A DNA stretch of 32,557 nt from positions 1-32,557 of the forward strand of contig CAZJWM010000008.1 of assembly GCA_964549975.1 (NCBI GenBank). Direction: 5' to 3'. The position numbers and the translations under genes were made by a program. Numbering within the stretch: the first letter of the stretch is position 1; the number at the start of each line of letters is the position of its first letter. The notes below the pieces were generated by a model. The model ran no database searches. It was given only the letters and a program-made list of their open reading frames with translations, and was not told where the DNA came from. Shown here piece by piece: positions 8,902 to 16,719 of the stretch. This DNA comes from UBA3263 sp964549975. Lineage in GTDB: Bacteria > Bacteroidota > Bacteroidia > Bacteroidales > Muribaculaceae.

Positions 8902-8926
8902 TGCGGTAAATCGTTTATTTTCAGTG

Positions 8927-8957
8927 CAAAGATAGGCATTTTGGCAGAAATCTCAAA
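8927..8957 (-). promoter_or_regulatory. Promoter of the AAA/DUF4143 gene
   Basis: On the minus strand a TATCTTTG -7 box (8927-8934) is preceded by a TTTG -33 box (8954-8957) with a 19-base spacer, which fits the Bacteroidetes consensus. It lies 25 bases upstream of the ATPase start codon. The -33 box falls inside the first copy of the 33-bp tandem repeat. Confidence 0.65.
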
Positions 8958-9029
8958 ATCTTTTTGGCCAAAAGTGGCAGAAATCTCAAAATCTTTTTGG
9001 CCAAAAGTGGCAGAAATCTCAAAATCTTT
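8942..9029. repeat. 33-bp tandem repeat, about 2.7 copies
   Basis: Copies start at 8942, 8975 and 9008, the third being cut after 22 bases. The unit begins TGGCAGAAATCTCAAAATC and ends GGCCAAAAG; the copies are identical. Just beyond, GGTCGGCGAG is repeated twice. The array lies between the divergent ATPase and topA genes and carries the -33 box of the ATPase promoter. Confidence 0.9.
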
Positions 9030-9112
9030 GGGGTCGGCGAGGTCGGCGAGGGCGGAATGTTGAAATATTATTAATTAATGTGTAGCATGGTGGAGATTTC
9101 GGGAAATTATTG

Positions 9113-9120
9113 TAATTTTG
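9113..9120 (+). promoter_or_regulatory. Likely -7 box of the topA promoter
   Basis: TAATTTTG matches TAnnTTTG exactly and lies 41 bases upstream of the topA start codon. No convincing -33 TTTG is seen 19-21 bases upstream. Confidence 0.55.
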
Positions 9121-9161
9121 CCGCCACAATCGCAACATGACCCTCTCCCCTCTGTTGAATT

Positions 9162-11531
9162 ATGTCAAAGAACTTAGTAATAGTCGAATCCCCGGCAAAG
9201 GCCAAGACCATCGAAAAATTTCTTGGCAAAGAATATAAAGTGCTCTCCAGCTACGGCCACATCCGCGACCTGGCCAAGAAGAGTTTCACCACGGATGCCA
9301 AAGGCATGCGCGAAGATTTCACCCCGGAATATGAGATTCCGGAAGACAAGATGGAACGCGTGCGCGAACTGCGCACCGCAGCCGCCAAAGCCGACACCGT
9401 GTGGCTCGCGTCCGATGAAGACCGCGAAGGTGAAGCCATTGCTTGGCACCTGGCCGAGGTGCTCGGTCTGGATCCCAAGGAGGCAAAGCGCATAGTGTTT
9501 CACGAAATCACTAAAGACGCCATTCTCAACGCCATCAAGCATCCCCGCGCCATAGACCTCGACCGCGTCAACGCCCAGCAGGCGCGCCGCGTGCTCGACC
9601 GCATTGTGGGCTTCGAACTGAGTCCGGTGTTGTGGAAAAAGATCAAGCCGGCGCTGTCGGCCGGACGCGTGCAGTCTGTGGCCGTGCGTCTGATTGTGGA
9701 CCGCGAAGAGGAGATCAAGGCTTTCCACTGTGAAGAATATTTCCGCGTGAACGCCGCATTTGCCGTGGGCACCTCGCCCGTGCGCACCGAGTTGAGCCGC
9801 CGACTGGCCGACCGTGCCGGCGCCGACGAATTTCTTGCAGCCTGCCAAAACGCCACGTTTGAGGTGAAACAGGTGAGCGTGAAGCCCGTCAAGAAGTCGC
9901 CCACCCCACCCTTCACCACCTCCACCCTGCAGCAGGAAGCCGCGCGCAAACTCGGTTTCACCGTGGCTCAGACCATGAGCGTGGCCCAGCGCCTCTACGA
10001 AGCCGGTCACATTACCTATATGCGTACCGACTCGGTGAACCTCTCCAGCTTTGCCATCAACTCCATATCGAAAGTCATCACCGACCAATTGGGCGAAAAA
10101 TATCTGAAAGTGCGCCACTATCACACCCACTCCAAGGGTGCCCAAGAAGCCCACGAAGCCATTCGCCCCACCTACGTTGACAAGGTGACCATCGACGGCA
10201 CCGCCCAAGAGAAGCGCCTCTACACACTGATTCGCCGCCGCGCCATCGCCTCGCAGATGGCCGACGCCGAGATGGAGCGCACCACAGTGGAGATTGGCAT
10301 CTCCACGCGCCCGGAGCACTTCACCGCCCAAGGCGAAGTGATTAAGTTTGACGGCTTCTTGCGCGTCTACCTCGAAGGGCGCGACGACGAAAACGCCGAC
10401 CCCGGCGACGACACCCTGCTGCCGGCCATGACCGTGGGCCAGCGACTCACCCCCACCGAAATCACCGCCACTCAGCGCTTCACCGCCCAGCCCCCGCGCT
10501 ACAACGAAGCCTCGCTGGTGAAGAAGATGGAAGAACTCGGCATTGGCCGACCCTCCACCTACGCCCCCACCATCTCCACCATCCAGCAACGCGAATACGT
10601 GGAGAGCGGCGACCGCGAAGGCACCGAGCGCCAATATACCGTCCTCACGCTCCATCCCGGCCAACCCGTCGACGAGCAGACGCAGAAGGAGACCGTGGGC
10701 AGCGAACGCGGCAAGCTCCTGCCTACCGACATCGGCACGGTGGTGAACCGCTTCCTCAGCGAATATTTCCCCGACATTCTCAACTATAACTTCACGGCCC
10801 AAGTGGAGGAACGCTTCGACGAAATTGCCGAAGGCAAACTCGCCTGGCAAGACGAACTGCGCACATTCTACTCCGCCTTCCACCCCGAAGTGGAAAAGGC
10901 TCTGAACATCCGCTTGGAGCACCGCGTGGGCGAACGCGTGTTGGGCACTCACCCCGAGTCGGGCAAGACGGTGAGCGTGAAGATTGGCCGCTTCGGCCCG
11001 CTGGTGCAAATCGGCGACGCCGACACCGACGAACGTCCGCAATTCGCCTCCCTGCTCAAGGGCCAGTCCATCGAAACCATCACCCTCGAAGAGGCCCTGA
11101 AGCTCTTCGACTTCCCGCGCAATCTGGGCGACTACGAAGAGAAGCCCGTGAGCGTGGCCATAGGCCGCTTTGGCCCCTACGTGCGCCACAACAACAAGTT
11201 TGTGAGCATCCCCAAGACGATGGTGCCCGCCGAGGTGACACTCGAGCAAGCCATCGAACTCATCGAGGCCAAACGCGAAGCCGAGAAAAACAAGCTCATC
11301 AAAGACTTTGCCGACGCCGTGCCCCCGATGCAAATTCTCAACGGCCGCTTCGGCCCCTACATTGTGTGCGAAAAGACTAACTACAAGATACCCAAGACGG
11401 TGACCTCCGCCGCCGACCTCACCGAGGAGCAGTGTCGCGAAATCATCGCCGCCACTCCCGCCAAGAGCGCCAAGGCCAAAACCGCCCGCAAGTCTTCAGC
11501 ATCATCCACCCGCAAAACCGCCAAAAAGTGA
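9162..11531 (+). CDS. topA: DNA topoisomerase I (type IA)
   Basis: The enzyme relaxes negative supercoils by cutting and passing one strand. The 789-residue protein begins with the TOPRIM domain (LVIVESPAKAKTIEKFLG, then the acidic SDEDREGEAIAWHL). The catalytic tyrosine is Tyr286 in ITYMRTDSVNLS. The C-terminal part has several repeats of the TopA C-terminal type (GRFGPLVQIG, GRFGPYVRHNNKF, GRFGPYIVCEKTNYKIPK) and a Lys/Ser/Ala-rich tail. It lacks the four-cysteine zinc ribbons of the E. coli enzyme. It ends in TGA, whose bases overlap the GTG start of the next gene. Confidence 0.97.
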   Translation: MSKNLVIVESPAKAKTIEKFLGKEYKVLSSYGHIRDLAKKSFTTDAKGMREDFTPEYEIPEDKMERVRELRTAAAKADTVWLASDEDREGEAIAWHLAEVLGLDPKEAKRIVFHEITKDAILNAIKHPRAIDLDRVNAQQARRVLDRIVGFELSPVLWKKIKPALSAGRVQSVAVRLIVDREEEIKAFHCEEYFRVNAAFAVGTSPVRTELSRRLADRAGADEFLAACQNATFEVKQVSVKPVKKSPTPPFTTSTLQQEAARKLGFTVAQTMSVAQRLYEAGHITYMRTDSVNLSSFAINSISKVITDQLGEKYLKVRHYHTHSKGAQEAHEAIRPTYVDKVTIDGTAQEKRLYTLIRRRAIASQMADAEMERTTVEIGISTRPEHFTAQGEVIKFDGFLRVYLEGRDDENADPGDDTLLPAMTVGQRLTPTEITATQRFTAQPPRYNEASLVKKMEELGIGRPSTYAPTISTIQQREYVESGDREGTERQYTVLTLHPGQPVDEQTQKETVGSERGKLLPTDIGTVVNRFLSEYFPDILNYNFTAQVEERFDEIAEGKLAWQDELRTFYSAFHPEVEKALNIRLEHRVGERVLGTHPESGKTVSVKIGRFGPLVQIGDADTDERPQFASLLKGQSIETITLEEALKLFDFPRNLGDYEEKPVSVAIGRFGPYVRHNNKFVSIPKTMVPAEVTLEQAIELIEAKREAEKNKLIKDFADAVPPMQILNGRFGPYIVCEKTNYKIPKTVTSAADLTEEQCREIIAATPAKSAKAKTARKSSASSTRKTAKK

Positions 11532-12463
11532 ACCCCTCGCAGCAACATCACATCCACAAAGGGCCCGACGTGGTGCGCCACTACGACGTCGACGCCGCCA
11601 CGCGCCTCATCGACTTTCTGTGTGAGCACCTCACCGAGGTGAAACGCACGGGGGTGAAACAGATGTTGGCCCACCGCCAAATCAAAGTGAACGACAACGT
11701 CACCACCGCCGCCACCACCGAACTGCAACCGGGCGACGCGGTCGACGCCAACCTCACGCGCCAATGGCCCGAGTTCTATCATCGCCGCCTCCACATAGTC
11801 TACGAAGACGATGAAATCATAGTGGTCAACAAAGGCTACGGCCTGCTCTCCATTGCCGGCGACGGCCCCGAAAAGGCCGAAACAGCCTACTCCATCCTGC
11901 GCGACTATCTCAAACGCCACCATCCCGGAGTGAAACTCTTCATTGTGCACCGCCTCGACCGCGACACCTCCGGGCTGATGCTCTTTGCCAAAACCGTTGT
12001 GGCCAAAGAGCGCCTGCAACACAATTGGAACAACATGGTGTTGGAGCGTCGCTACGTGTGTGTCACCGACGGCCAACCCGAACCCGCCGAGGGCGTTGTG
12101 CGTTCCTATCTGTTGGAGAACTCGCGCCACGAAGTCTACTCCGTCGACTCCCCCGCCGAAGGCGCCCAGCTGGCCATCACGCGCTATCGCACCCTGGCCG
12201 TGGGCGGCGGACGCGCCCTGGTGGAATGTCAGCTCGACACCGGTCGCAAAAACCAGATTCGTGTGCACATGAAGCAGCTCACCACCCCCATCAGCGGCGA
12301 TCGCCGCTATGGCGGCACGCAGTCGCCCATCCATCGCATGGCCCTGCACGCCCAGTCGCTGCGCTTTGTGCATCCCACCACCGGGCGCGACATGAACTTC
12401 TCCACGCCCGTGCCTGCAAGCTTTGCCCGCCTCGTGCCCGGTGCTTGCAAATCACATAAATAA
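11528..12463 (+). CDS. RluA-family pseudouridine synthase with S4 domain
   Basis: The enzyme converts specific uridines in rRNA (or tRNA) to pseudouridine. An N-terminal S4 RNA-binding domain covers about residues 18-70. The catalytic core has HRLDRDTSG with Asp144 as the nucleophile, and the late motif GRKNQIRVHM. I chose the GTG at 11528, which overlaps the topA stop as GTGA and gives 311 residues. An ATG in the same frame at 11432 would lie 100 bases inside topA and add an Arg/Gln-rich stretch that does not look native. The exact RNA target (RluC/D-type or other) is not decided by the sequence. Confidence 0.9.
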   Translation: MNPSQQHHIHKGPDVVRHYDVDAATRLIDFLCEHLTEVKRTGVKQMLAHRQIKVNDNVTTAATTELQPGDAVDANLTRQWPEFYHRRLHIVYEDDEIIVVNKGYGLLSIAGDGPEKAETAYSILRDYLKRHHPGVKLFIVHRLDRDTSGLMLFAKTVVAKERLQHNWNNMVLERRYVCVTDGQPEPAEGVVRSYLLENSRHEVYSVDSPAEGAQLAITRYRTLAVGGGRALVECQLDTGRKNQIRVHMKQLTTPISGDRRYGGTQSPIHRMALHAQSLRFVHPTTGRDMNFSTPVPASFARLVPGACKSHK

Positions 12464-12475
12464 TTGCTATATTTG
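12445..12475 (+). promoter_or_regulatory. Promoter of the rsfS-ftsH operon
   Basis: A TTG (12445-12447) and the -7 box TATATTTG (12468-12475) are 20 bases apart, the classic Bacteroidetes layout. The boxes overlap the last codons of the pseudouridine synthase gene. Transcription would start near base 12482, which excludes any rsfS start codon upstream of that point. Confidence 0.7.
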
Positions 12476-12503
12476 CAGACAGAATTATCATACCCATAGA
12501 TCA

Positions 12504-12875
12504 TTGACAACAAAGAAACTCCTGCCCTCCTCACTGACGCAACTCATAGTGGAGGGCATCCAAGAACTCAAAGGTAAGAAAATAACCCTTATCGACCTCT
12601 CGAACATCGACTCCACAGCCGCCCGCGAGTTTGTGGTGTGTCAAGGCACATCCACCACCCAAGTGGCCGCAATAGCCGACTCCGTGCGCGACTATCTGCT
12701 GGAGCATGCCTCCGTCAAGCCCTACAACTACGACGGCTATGCCAACTCCTCGTGGATTGTGATTGACTACGGCTCGGTGTTGGTGCACGTGTTTCTCCCC
12801 GATGAACGCCTGCGCTACAACCTCGAAGAGCTCTGGAGCGACGGTGTGGTCACCGAAATTCCCGATTTGGACTAA
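12504..12875 (+). CDS. rsfS: Ribosome silencing factor RsfS
   Basis: RsfS binds ribosomal protein L14 and blocks joining of the 30S and 50S subunits when nutrients are low. The core shows the family pattern: LIVEGIQELKGKKITLIDL, DSTAAREFVVCQGTSTTQV, then SWIVIDYGSVLVHVFLPDERLRYNLEELW. I chose the TTG at 12504, which gives 123 residues starting MTTKKLLPSS, the usual family length. An upstream ATG at 12423 lies before the promoter and inside the previous gene, so it is unlikely. ftsH follows after 23 bases. Confidence 0.93.
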   Translation: MTTKKLLPSSLTQLIVEGIQELKGKKITLIDLSNIDSTAAREFVVCQGTSTTQVAAIADSVRDYLLEHASVKPYNYDGYANSSWIVIDYGSVLVHVFLPDERLRYNLEELWSDGVVTEIPDLD

Positions 12876-12898
12876 ACAGCTCACTCTCACTCGACATC

Positions 12899-14929
12899 AT
12901 GTTAGATAACTTCAAGAAAAACGGCTCCACCCCCGGCAAAAAGCCGCGCATGAGTTTCAGCATCTATTGGATGTATCTCATCGTGCTGGCCGTGCTGCTG
13001 GGCGTGTTCTATCTCGACAACAACGAGACCACCAAGCAACTCGACACCTACGACGAATTCAGCCAAATCGTGGCCGACGGCGGTGTGGAGAAAATCGTGG
13101 TCTACACCAACACCGACCAAGCCAAAGGCGAACTCACCGAAGATGCCGCCAAGAAGAAGTTCACGGCCGAAGAGGTGCGCCGCAGCGGCGGCAAGCTCTC
13201 GGTGACGGTGAATTACGGCTCGCTGCAGAAGTTTCAAGAAGACGTGCAGCACTGGAAGGACGAGGGCAAATTCAACGGCGAGGTGAGCTATCAGAAAGCC
13301 AGCGACTACTCCCACATGATTTGGACCTTCGGCCCCATTGCGCTGCTGATTGTCTTCTGGTTCTACATCATGCGACGCATGACCGGACGCGGCGACGGCC
13401 CCGGCGGAGTCTTCTCCGTGGGCAAGAGCAAGGCCCAAGTGTTTGACAAAGACGCCAAAGGCAAGGTGACATTCAAGGATGTGGCCGGCCTCTCCGAAGC
13501 CAAAACCGAGATTCAGGAAATCGTTGAATTTCTGAAAAATCCGCAACGCTACACCGACCTGGGCGGCAAAATCCCCAAGGGCGCACTGCTGGTGGGCCCT
13601 CCCGGCACGGGTAAAACCATGTTGGCCAAGGCCGTGGCCGGCGAAGCCAACGTGCCCTTCTTCTCCATGAGCGGATCGGACTTCGTGGAGATGTTTGTGG
13701 GCGTGGGCGCAAGCCGCGTGCGCGACCTCTTCCGCCAAGCCAAGGAGAAGGCCCCCTGCATTGTGTTTATCGACGAAATCGACGCCGTGGGCCGTGCCCG
13801 CGGCCGCAACCCCAATATGGGCAGCAACGATGAGCGTGAAAACACGCTCAACCAGCTTCTGACGGAGATGGACGGCTTCGGCTCCAACTCCGGCGTGATT
13901 CTGCTGGCCGCCACCAACCGCGCCGACATCCTCGACAAGGCTCTTCTGCGCGCCGGACGTTTCGACCGTCAGATCTACGTGGATCTGCCCGACCTGAACG
14001 ACCGCGTGGCCATCTTCCGCGTGCACCTGCGCGGCAAGAAGGTGGAGCCCGGACTTGACGTGGAGCTGCTGGCTCGCCAGACTCCCGGATTCTCCGGCGC
14101 CGACATTGCCAACGTCACCAACGAGGCCGCACTGATTGCCGCCCGCCACAACAAGACGCAAATCGAGCGCCAAGACTTCATCGACGCCGTAGACCGTATC
14201 ATCGGCGGCTTGGAGAAGCGCTCAAAAATCCTCACCGACGAGGAGAAACACGCCATAGCCGTCCACGAAGCCGGCCATGCCACCATCTCGTGGCATCTGC
14301 GCTATGCCAACCCGCTGATCAAGGTCACCATCGTGCCCCGCGGCAAAGCCCTCGGCGCCGCATGGTATATGCCCGAAGAGCGCCAAATCACCCCCACGGA
14401 GGCGCTGCTCGACGAGATGTGTGCCACTCTGGGCGGCCGTGCCGCCGAAGAGCTCTTCCTGGGGCATATCTCCACCGGCGCCGCCAACGATCTGGAGCGC
14501 GTCACCAAGCAAGCCTACGCCATGGTGGCCTACTACGGCATGAGCTCGGAGCTGCCCAACGTGTGCTACTACGACTCCACCGGCCAAAACTACGGCTTCA
14601 GCAAGCCCTATAGCGAAGAGCGCTCCGAGGCCATCGACAAGGCCGTGAGCCGCATCATTGCCGAGCAATATGCCCGCGCCAAGGAGATTCTGCAAGCCCA
14701 CAGCGAGGGCCACGGCCAACTGGCCGACGTGTTGCTCACTCGCGAAGTGATTTTCACCGAGGATGTGGAGAAGATTTTTGGCCCGCGTCAATGGTCATCG
14801 CGCACCGAGGAGATTTTGGCCAAGCAGGAGAGCGCCACTCCCCCGCCCTTCGTCCCCGCCGCCCCCGCCGAGGAGACGGCCGACTCCGACACCGATACAG
14901 ACAATTCCGAAAAATCAAATAAAGAATAA
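12899..14929 (+). CDS. ftsH: ATP-dependent zinc metalloprotease FtsH
   Basis: FtsH is a membrane-anchored hexameric AAA protease that degrades misfolded and regulatory membrane and soluble proteins. The 676-residue protein has two N-terminal membrane segments (about residues 20-40 and 140-160) around a periplasmic domain. Walker A GPPGTGKT is at 233-240, followed by Walker B CIVFIDEIDAVG and the second region of homology ATNRADILDKALLRAGRFD. The zinc site is HEAGH at 456-460, with Asp531 as third ligand in AANDLERV. The C-terminal tail is rich in Pro, Ala and acidic residues. It is part of an operon with rsfS upstream and pyrE downstream. Confidence 0.98.
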   Translation: MLDNFKKNGSTPGKKPRMSFSIYWMYLIVLAVLLGVFYLDNNETTKQLDTYDEFSQIVADGGVEKIVVYTNTDQAKGELTEDAAKKKFTAEEVRRSGGKLSVTVNYGSLQKFQEDVQHWKDEGKFNGEVSYQKASDYSHMIWTFGPIALLIVFWFYIMRRMTGRGDGPGGVFSVGKSKAQVFDKDAKGKVTFKDVAGLSEAKTEIQEIVEFLKNPQRYTDLGGKIPKGALLVGPPGTGKTMLAKAVAGEANVPFFSMSGSDFVEMFVGVGASRVRDLFRQAKEKAPCIVFIDEIDAVGRARGRNPNMGSNDERENTLNQLLTEMDGFGSNSGVILLAATNRADILDKALLRAGRFDRQIYVDLPDLNDRVAIFRVHLRGKKVEPGLDVELLARQTPGFSGADIANVTNEAALIAARHNKTQIERQDFIDAVDRIIGGLEKRSKILTDEEKHAIAVHEAGHATISWHLRYANPLIKVTIVPRGKALGAAWYMPEERQITPTEALLDEMCATLGGRAAEELFLGHISTGAANDLERVTKQAYAMVAYYGMSSELPNVCYYDSTGQNYGFSKPYSEERSEAIDKAVSRIIAEQYARAKEILQAHSEGHGQLADVLLTREVIFTEDVEKIFGPRQWSSRTEEILAKQESATPPPFVPAAPAEETADSDTDTDNSEKSNKE

Positions 14930-14952
14930 ACCGACAGATAATAGACTCTCGT

Positions 14953-15585
14953 ATGAAACATCTTGAAACATTGCTTGCGGAAAAACTGCTGCAAATCAGC
15001 GCCATCAAGCTGCAACCTGAAAATCCTTTCACCTGGGCAAGCGGATGGAATTCTCCCATCTACACCGACAACCGCGTCACCCTGTCATATCCCGCCCTGC
15101 GTAGCTTCATCAAGGTGGAACTCTGCCGCATCATTGCCGAAAACTTCGGCCAAGCCGATGCAGTGGCAGGTGTGGCCACCGGCGCCATCGCTCAAGGTGC
15201 TCTCGTGGCCGACACTCTGGGTCTGCCCTACGTGTATGTTCGCTCCACTCCCAAAGACCACGGCTTGGAAAACCTCATTGAAGGCAAGCTGAAACCCGGC
15301 TCGAAGGTGGTGGTGGTGGAAGACCTCATCTCCACCGGCGGCAGCTCTCTGAAGGCCGTCAACGCCATCCGCAAGTCGGGCTGCGAAGTGGTGGGCATGG
15401 TGGCCATGTTCACCTACGGATTCCCCATTGCCGTTGAAGCCTTCAAGGAAGCCGGAGTGAAACTCATCACCCTGAGCAACTACAACAGCATGCTCGAGGC
15501 CGCTCTGAAGTGCAACTACATCCGTCCCGAATATCTCGAAACCCTCAAAGAGTGGCGTGAAAACCCCTCGGAGTGGGGCAAATAA
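14953..15585 (+). CDS. pyrE: Orotate phosphoribosyltransferase
   Basis: The enzyme transfers the phosphoribosyl group of PRPP to orotate to make OMP in pyrimidine synthesis. The 210-residue protein has the PRPP-binding loop VVVVEDLISTGGSS (119-132, Asp124 central), the upstream VAGVATGAIAQGALVAD, and the flexible catalytic loop region VRSTPKDHGLENLIEG. Length and motif order are normal. It lies 23 bases after ftsH and 22 bases before the SRPBCC-like gene, with no promoter visible between, so it is probably cotranscribed. Confidence 0.97.
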   Translation: MKHLETLLAEKLLQISAIKLQPENPFTWASGWNSPIYTDNRVTLSYPALRSFIKVELCRIIAENFGQADAVAGVATGAIAQGALVADTLGLPYVYVRSTPKDHGLENLIEGKLKPGSKVVVVEDLISTGGSSLKAVNAIRKSGCEVVGMVAMFTYGFPIAVEAFKEAGVKLITLSNYNSMLEAALKCNYIRPEYLETLKEWRENPSEWGK

Positions 15586-15607
15586 TTCCCGACAAACCAC
15601 AGGAATA

Positions 15608-16030
15608 ATGGCAAAATATACAGGCGCCCCGGTGACCGTGGGCACCCCTCAACAGGAACTCTACCACCGCATCTCCAACCTCACCTATCTGAAGGACCGT
15701 TTGGACCAACTGCCCGCCGACATGCTCGAAAAGGTGGGTAGCGTTGACTTTATCAACGACGACGCCTTCGCCATCGAGGCCCCGGGCCTGGGGCGCGTGC
15801 AGTTTGACATCGTCAACCGCACCGAGCCCACGTCGGTGACCTTTGCGGCCAACGCCGGCCCCGTGCCCTTGAATCTGGTGATTGAACTTGCCGCGCAGGG
15901 CGACAATGCCACAAGCATCAGCTCCGCCATCGACGTGGAGATTCCCATGATGCTGCGGCCGCTCGTGGGCGGCAAGATGCAAGAGGCGGCCGACCGTTTC
16001 TCGCAAATGATTGCCGACCTCAACTCATAG
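15608..16030 (+). CDS. SRPBCC-like small protein
   Basis: This 140-residue protein looks like a START/SRPBCC-fold ligand-binding protein: an N-terminal helix-containing segment, a run of beta-strands (AIEAPGLGRVQFDIVNRTEPTS), and a long C-terminal helix (GGKMQEAADRFSQMIADL). Small proteins of this kind are, to my recollection, often found next to pyrE in Bacteroidales, but their ligand is unknown. I chose the ATG at 15608 (MAKYTGAP) over one at 15557, which lies within pyrE. It ends in TAG, with an in-frame TAA three codons later. The next gene starts four bases after the stop. Confidence 0.8.
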   Translation: MAKYTGAPVTVGTPQQELYHRISNLTYLKDRLDQLPADMLEKVGSVDFINDDAFAIEAPGLGRVQFDIVNRTEPTSVTFAANAGPVPLNLVIELAAQGDNATSISSAIDVEIPMMLRPLVGGKMQEAADRFSQMIADLNS

Positions 16031-16034
16031 GAGA

Positions 16035-16538
16035 ATGCGTAAACTTGTGCCACTGATGCTGCTGGCAGTTGCAGCCACGGGCTGCAGCTCCGACGTCAAC
16101 TACCGACGAGTGCCCTACTCGCAGGTCTACATCCCATTCACCACCGCGGGCGAATGGACGGTGTGGGGCGTGAGCGGGGCGCTGCAGTCGCGCCGCTTCA
16201 TCCGCGTGGATGCCGTGCCCAACGGCTACCCCTACACGGTGCAGACCTACACGGGCTATGGCGGCGTGTTGCTGGTGTGCGATGCCTACGGCTCGCTGAT
16301 GGCCTTCGACCTCTGCTGCCCGGTGGAGTGTCAGCCCAAAGTGCGAATAGCCGTAGACTCGGAGACCAACTACGCCAAATGCAGCAAATGCGGCTCAACC
16401 TACGACGTGTTTGACCTCACAGGCTCAGGGGGCGGCACCCCGGTGAGCGGCCCCGCCGCCGAAAGCGACTACGGCCTTCGCCGCTATGCCGTGACCTTTG
16501 CCAACTCCGACAACCGATATGCGCTAATCACTAATTAA
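16035..16538 (+). CDS. Lipoprotein with Rieske-like fold and cysteine-only site
   Basis: The 167-residue protein has a lipoprotein signal with ATGC at 14-17, so Cys17 is the likely lipidated residue. The body resembles a Rieske [2Fe-2S] domain. CSKCGSTYD (116-124) lines up with the second Rieske motif CxxHGSxFD, with Cys for His. CPVEC (95-99) takes the place of CPH, and GGGTPVSGPA matches the third loop. The usual histidines are missing, so the site may bind zinc or an all-cysteine cluster, or may be structural. I chose the ATG at 16035, which has AGGAGA directly before it. The function is unknown; the metal is inference. Confidence 0.8.
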   Translation: MRKLVPLMLLAVAATGCSSDVNYRRVPYSQVYIPFTTAGEWTVWGVSGALQSRRFIRVDAVPNGYPYTVQTYTGYGGVLLVCDAYGSLMAFDLCCPVECQPKVRIAVDSETNYAKCSKCGSTYDVFDLTGSGGGTPVSGPAAESDYGLRRYAVTFANSDNRYALITN

Positions 16539-16702
16539 TTGAAAATTGATAATTGATAATTGAAAGTTGGGAGTTTTTAGTTTTTAGTTCCTTAGTTCTT
16601 AGTTCTTAGTTTTTAGTTTTTAGTTAAGAGTCCTTAGGGACTTTTCCACTTTCAATTTTCAATTTTCAATTATAGAAAAACTTTCAATTTTCAATTTTCA
16701 AT
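16538..16702. repeat. AT-rich block of 7-nt tandem repeats
   Basis: Almost the whole gap before the beta-galactosidase gene is heptamer repeats. Four units of ATTGAAA/ATTGATA fill 16538-16565, seven units of AGTTTTT/AGTTCTT (one with an extra base) fill 16572-16621, and TTTCAAT occurs three times at 16650-16670 and three times at 16682-16702. TTTCAAT is the reverse complement of ATTGAAA, so the outer arrays can pair, including a perfect 10-bp match of 16558-16567 with 16648-16657. No TAnnTTTG promoter box is visible here. Confidence 0.88.
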
Positions 16703-16719
16703 TATCACTTACAAAAACG

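Noticed and set aside
8851..9063. 70-codon plus-strand frame reading through the 33-bp repeats as 11-residue repeats
   Set aside because: Its ATG lies inside the ATPase gene on the other strand, it has no promoter, and the repeat period being divisible by three is not enough evidence for a protein.
9174..11333. 719-residue open frame antisense to topA
   Set aside because: Same composition effect. topA motifs are clear on the plus strand and nothing family-like is seen in the antisense product.
12423..12503. Longer N-terminus for RsfS from an ATG at 12423
   Set aside because: It lies before the promoter and within the preceding gene, and the added residues do not resemble RsfS.
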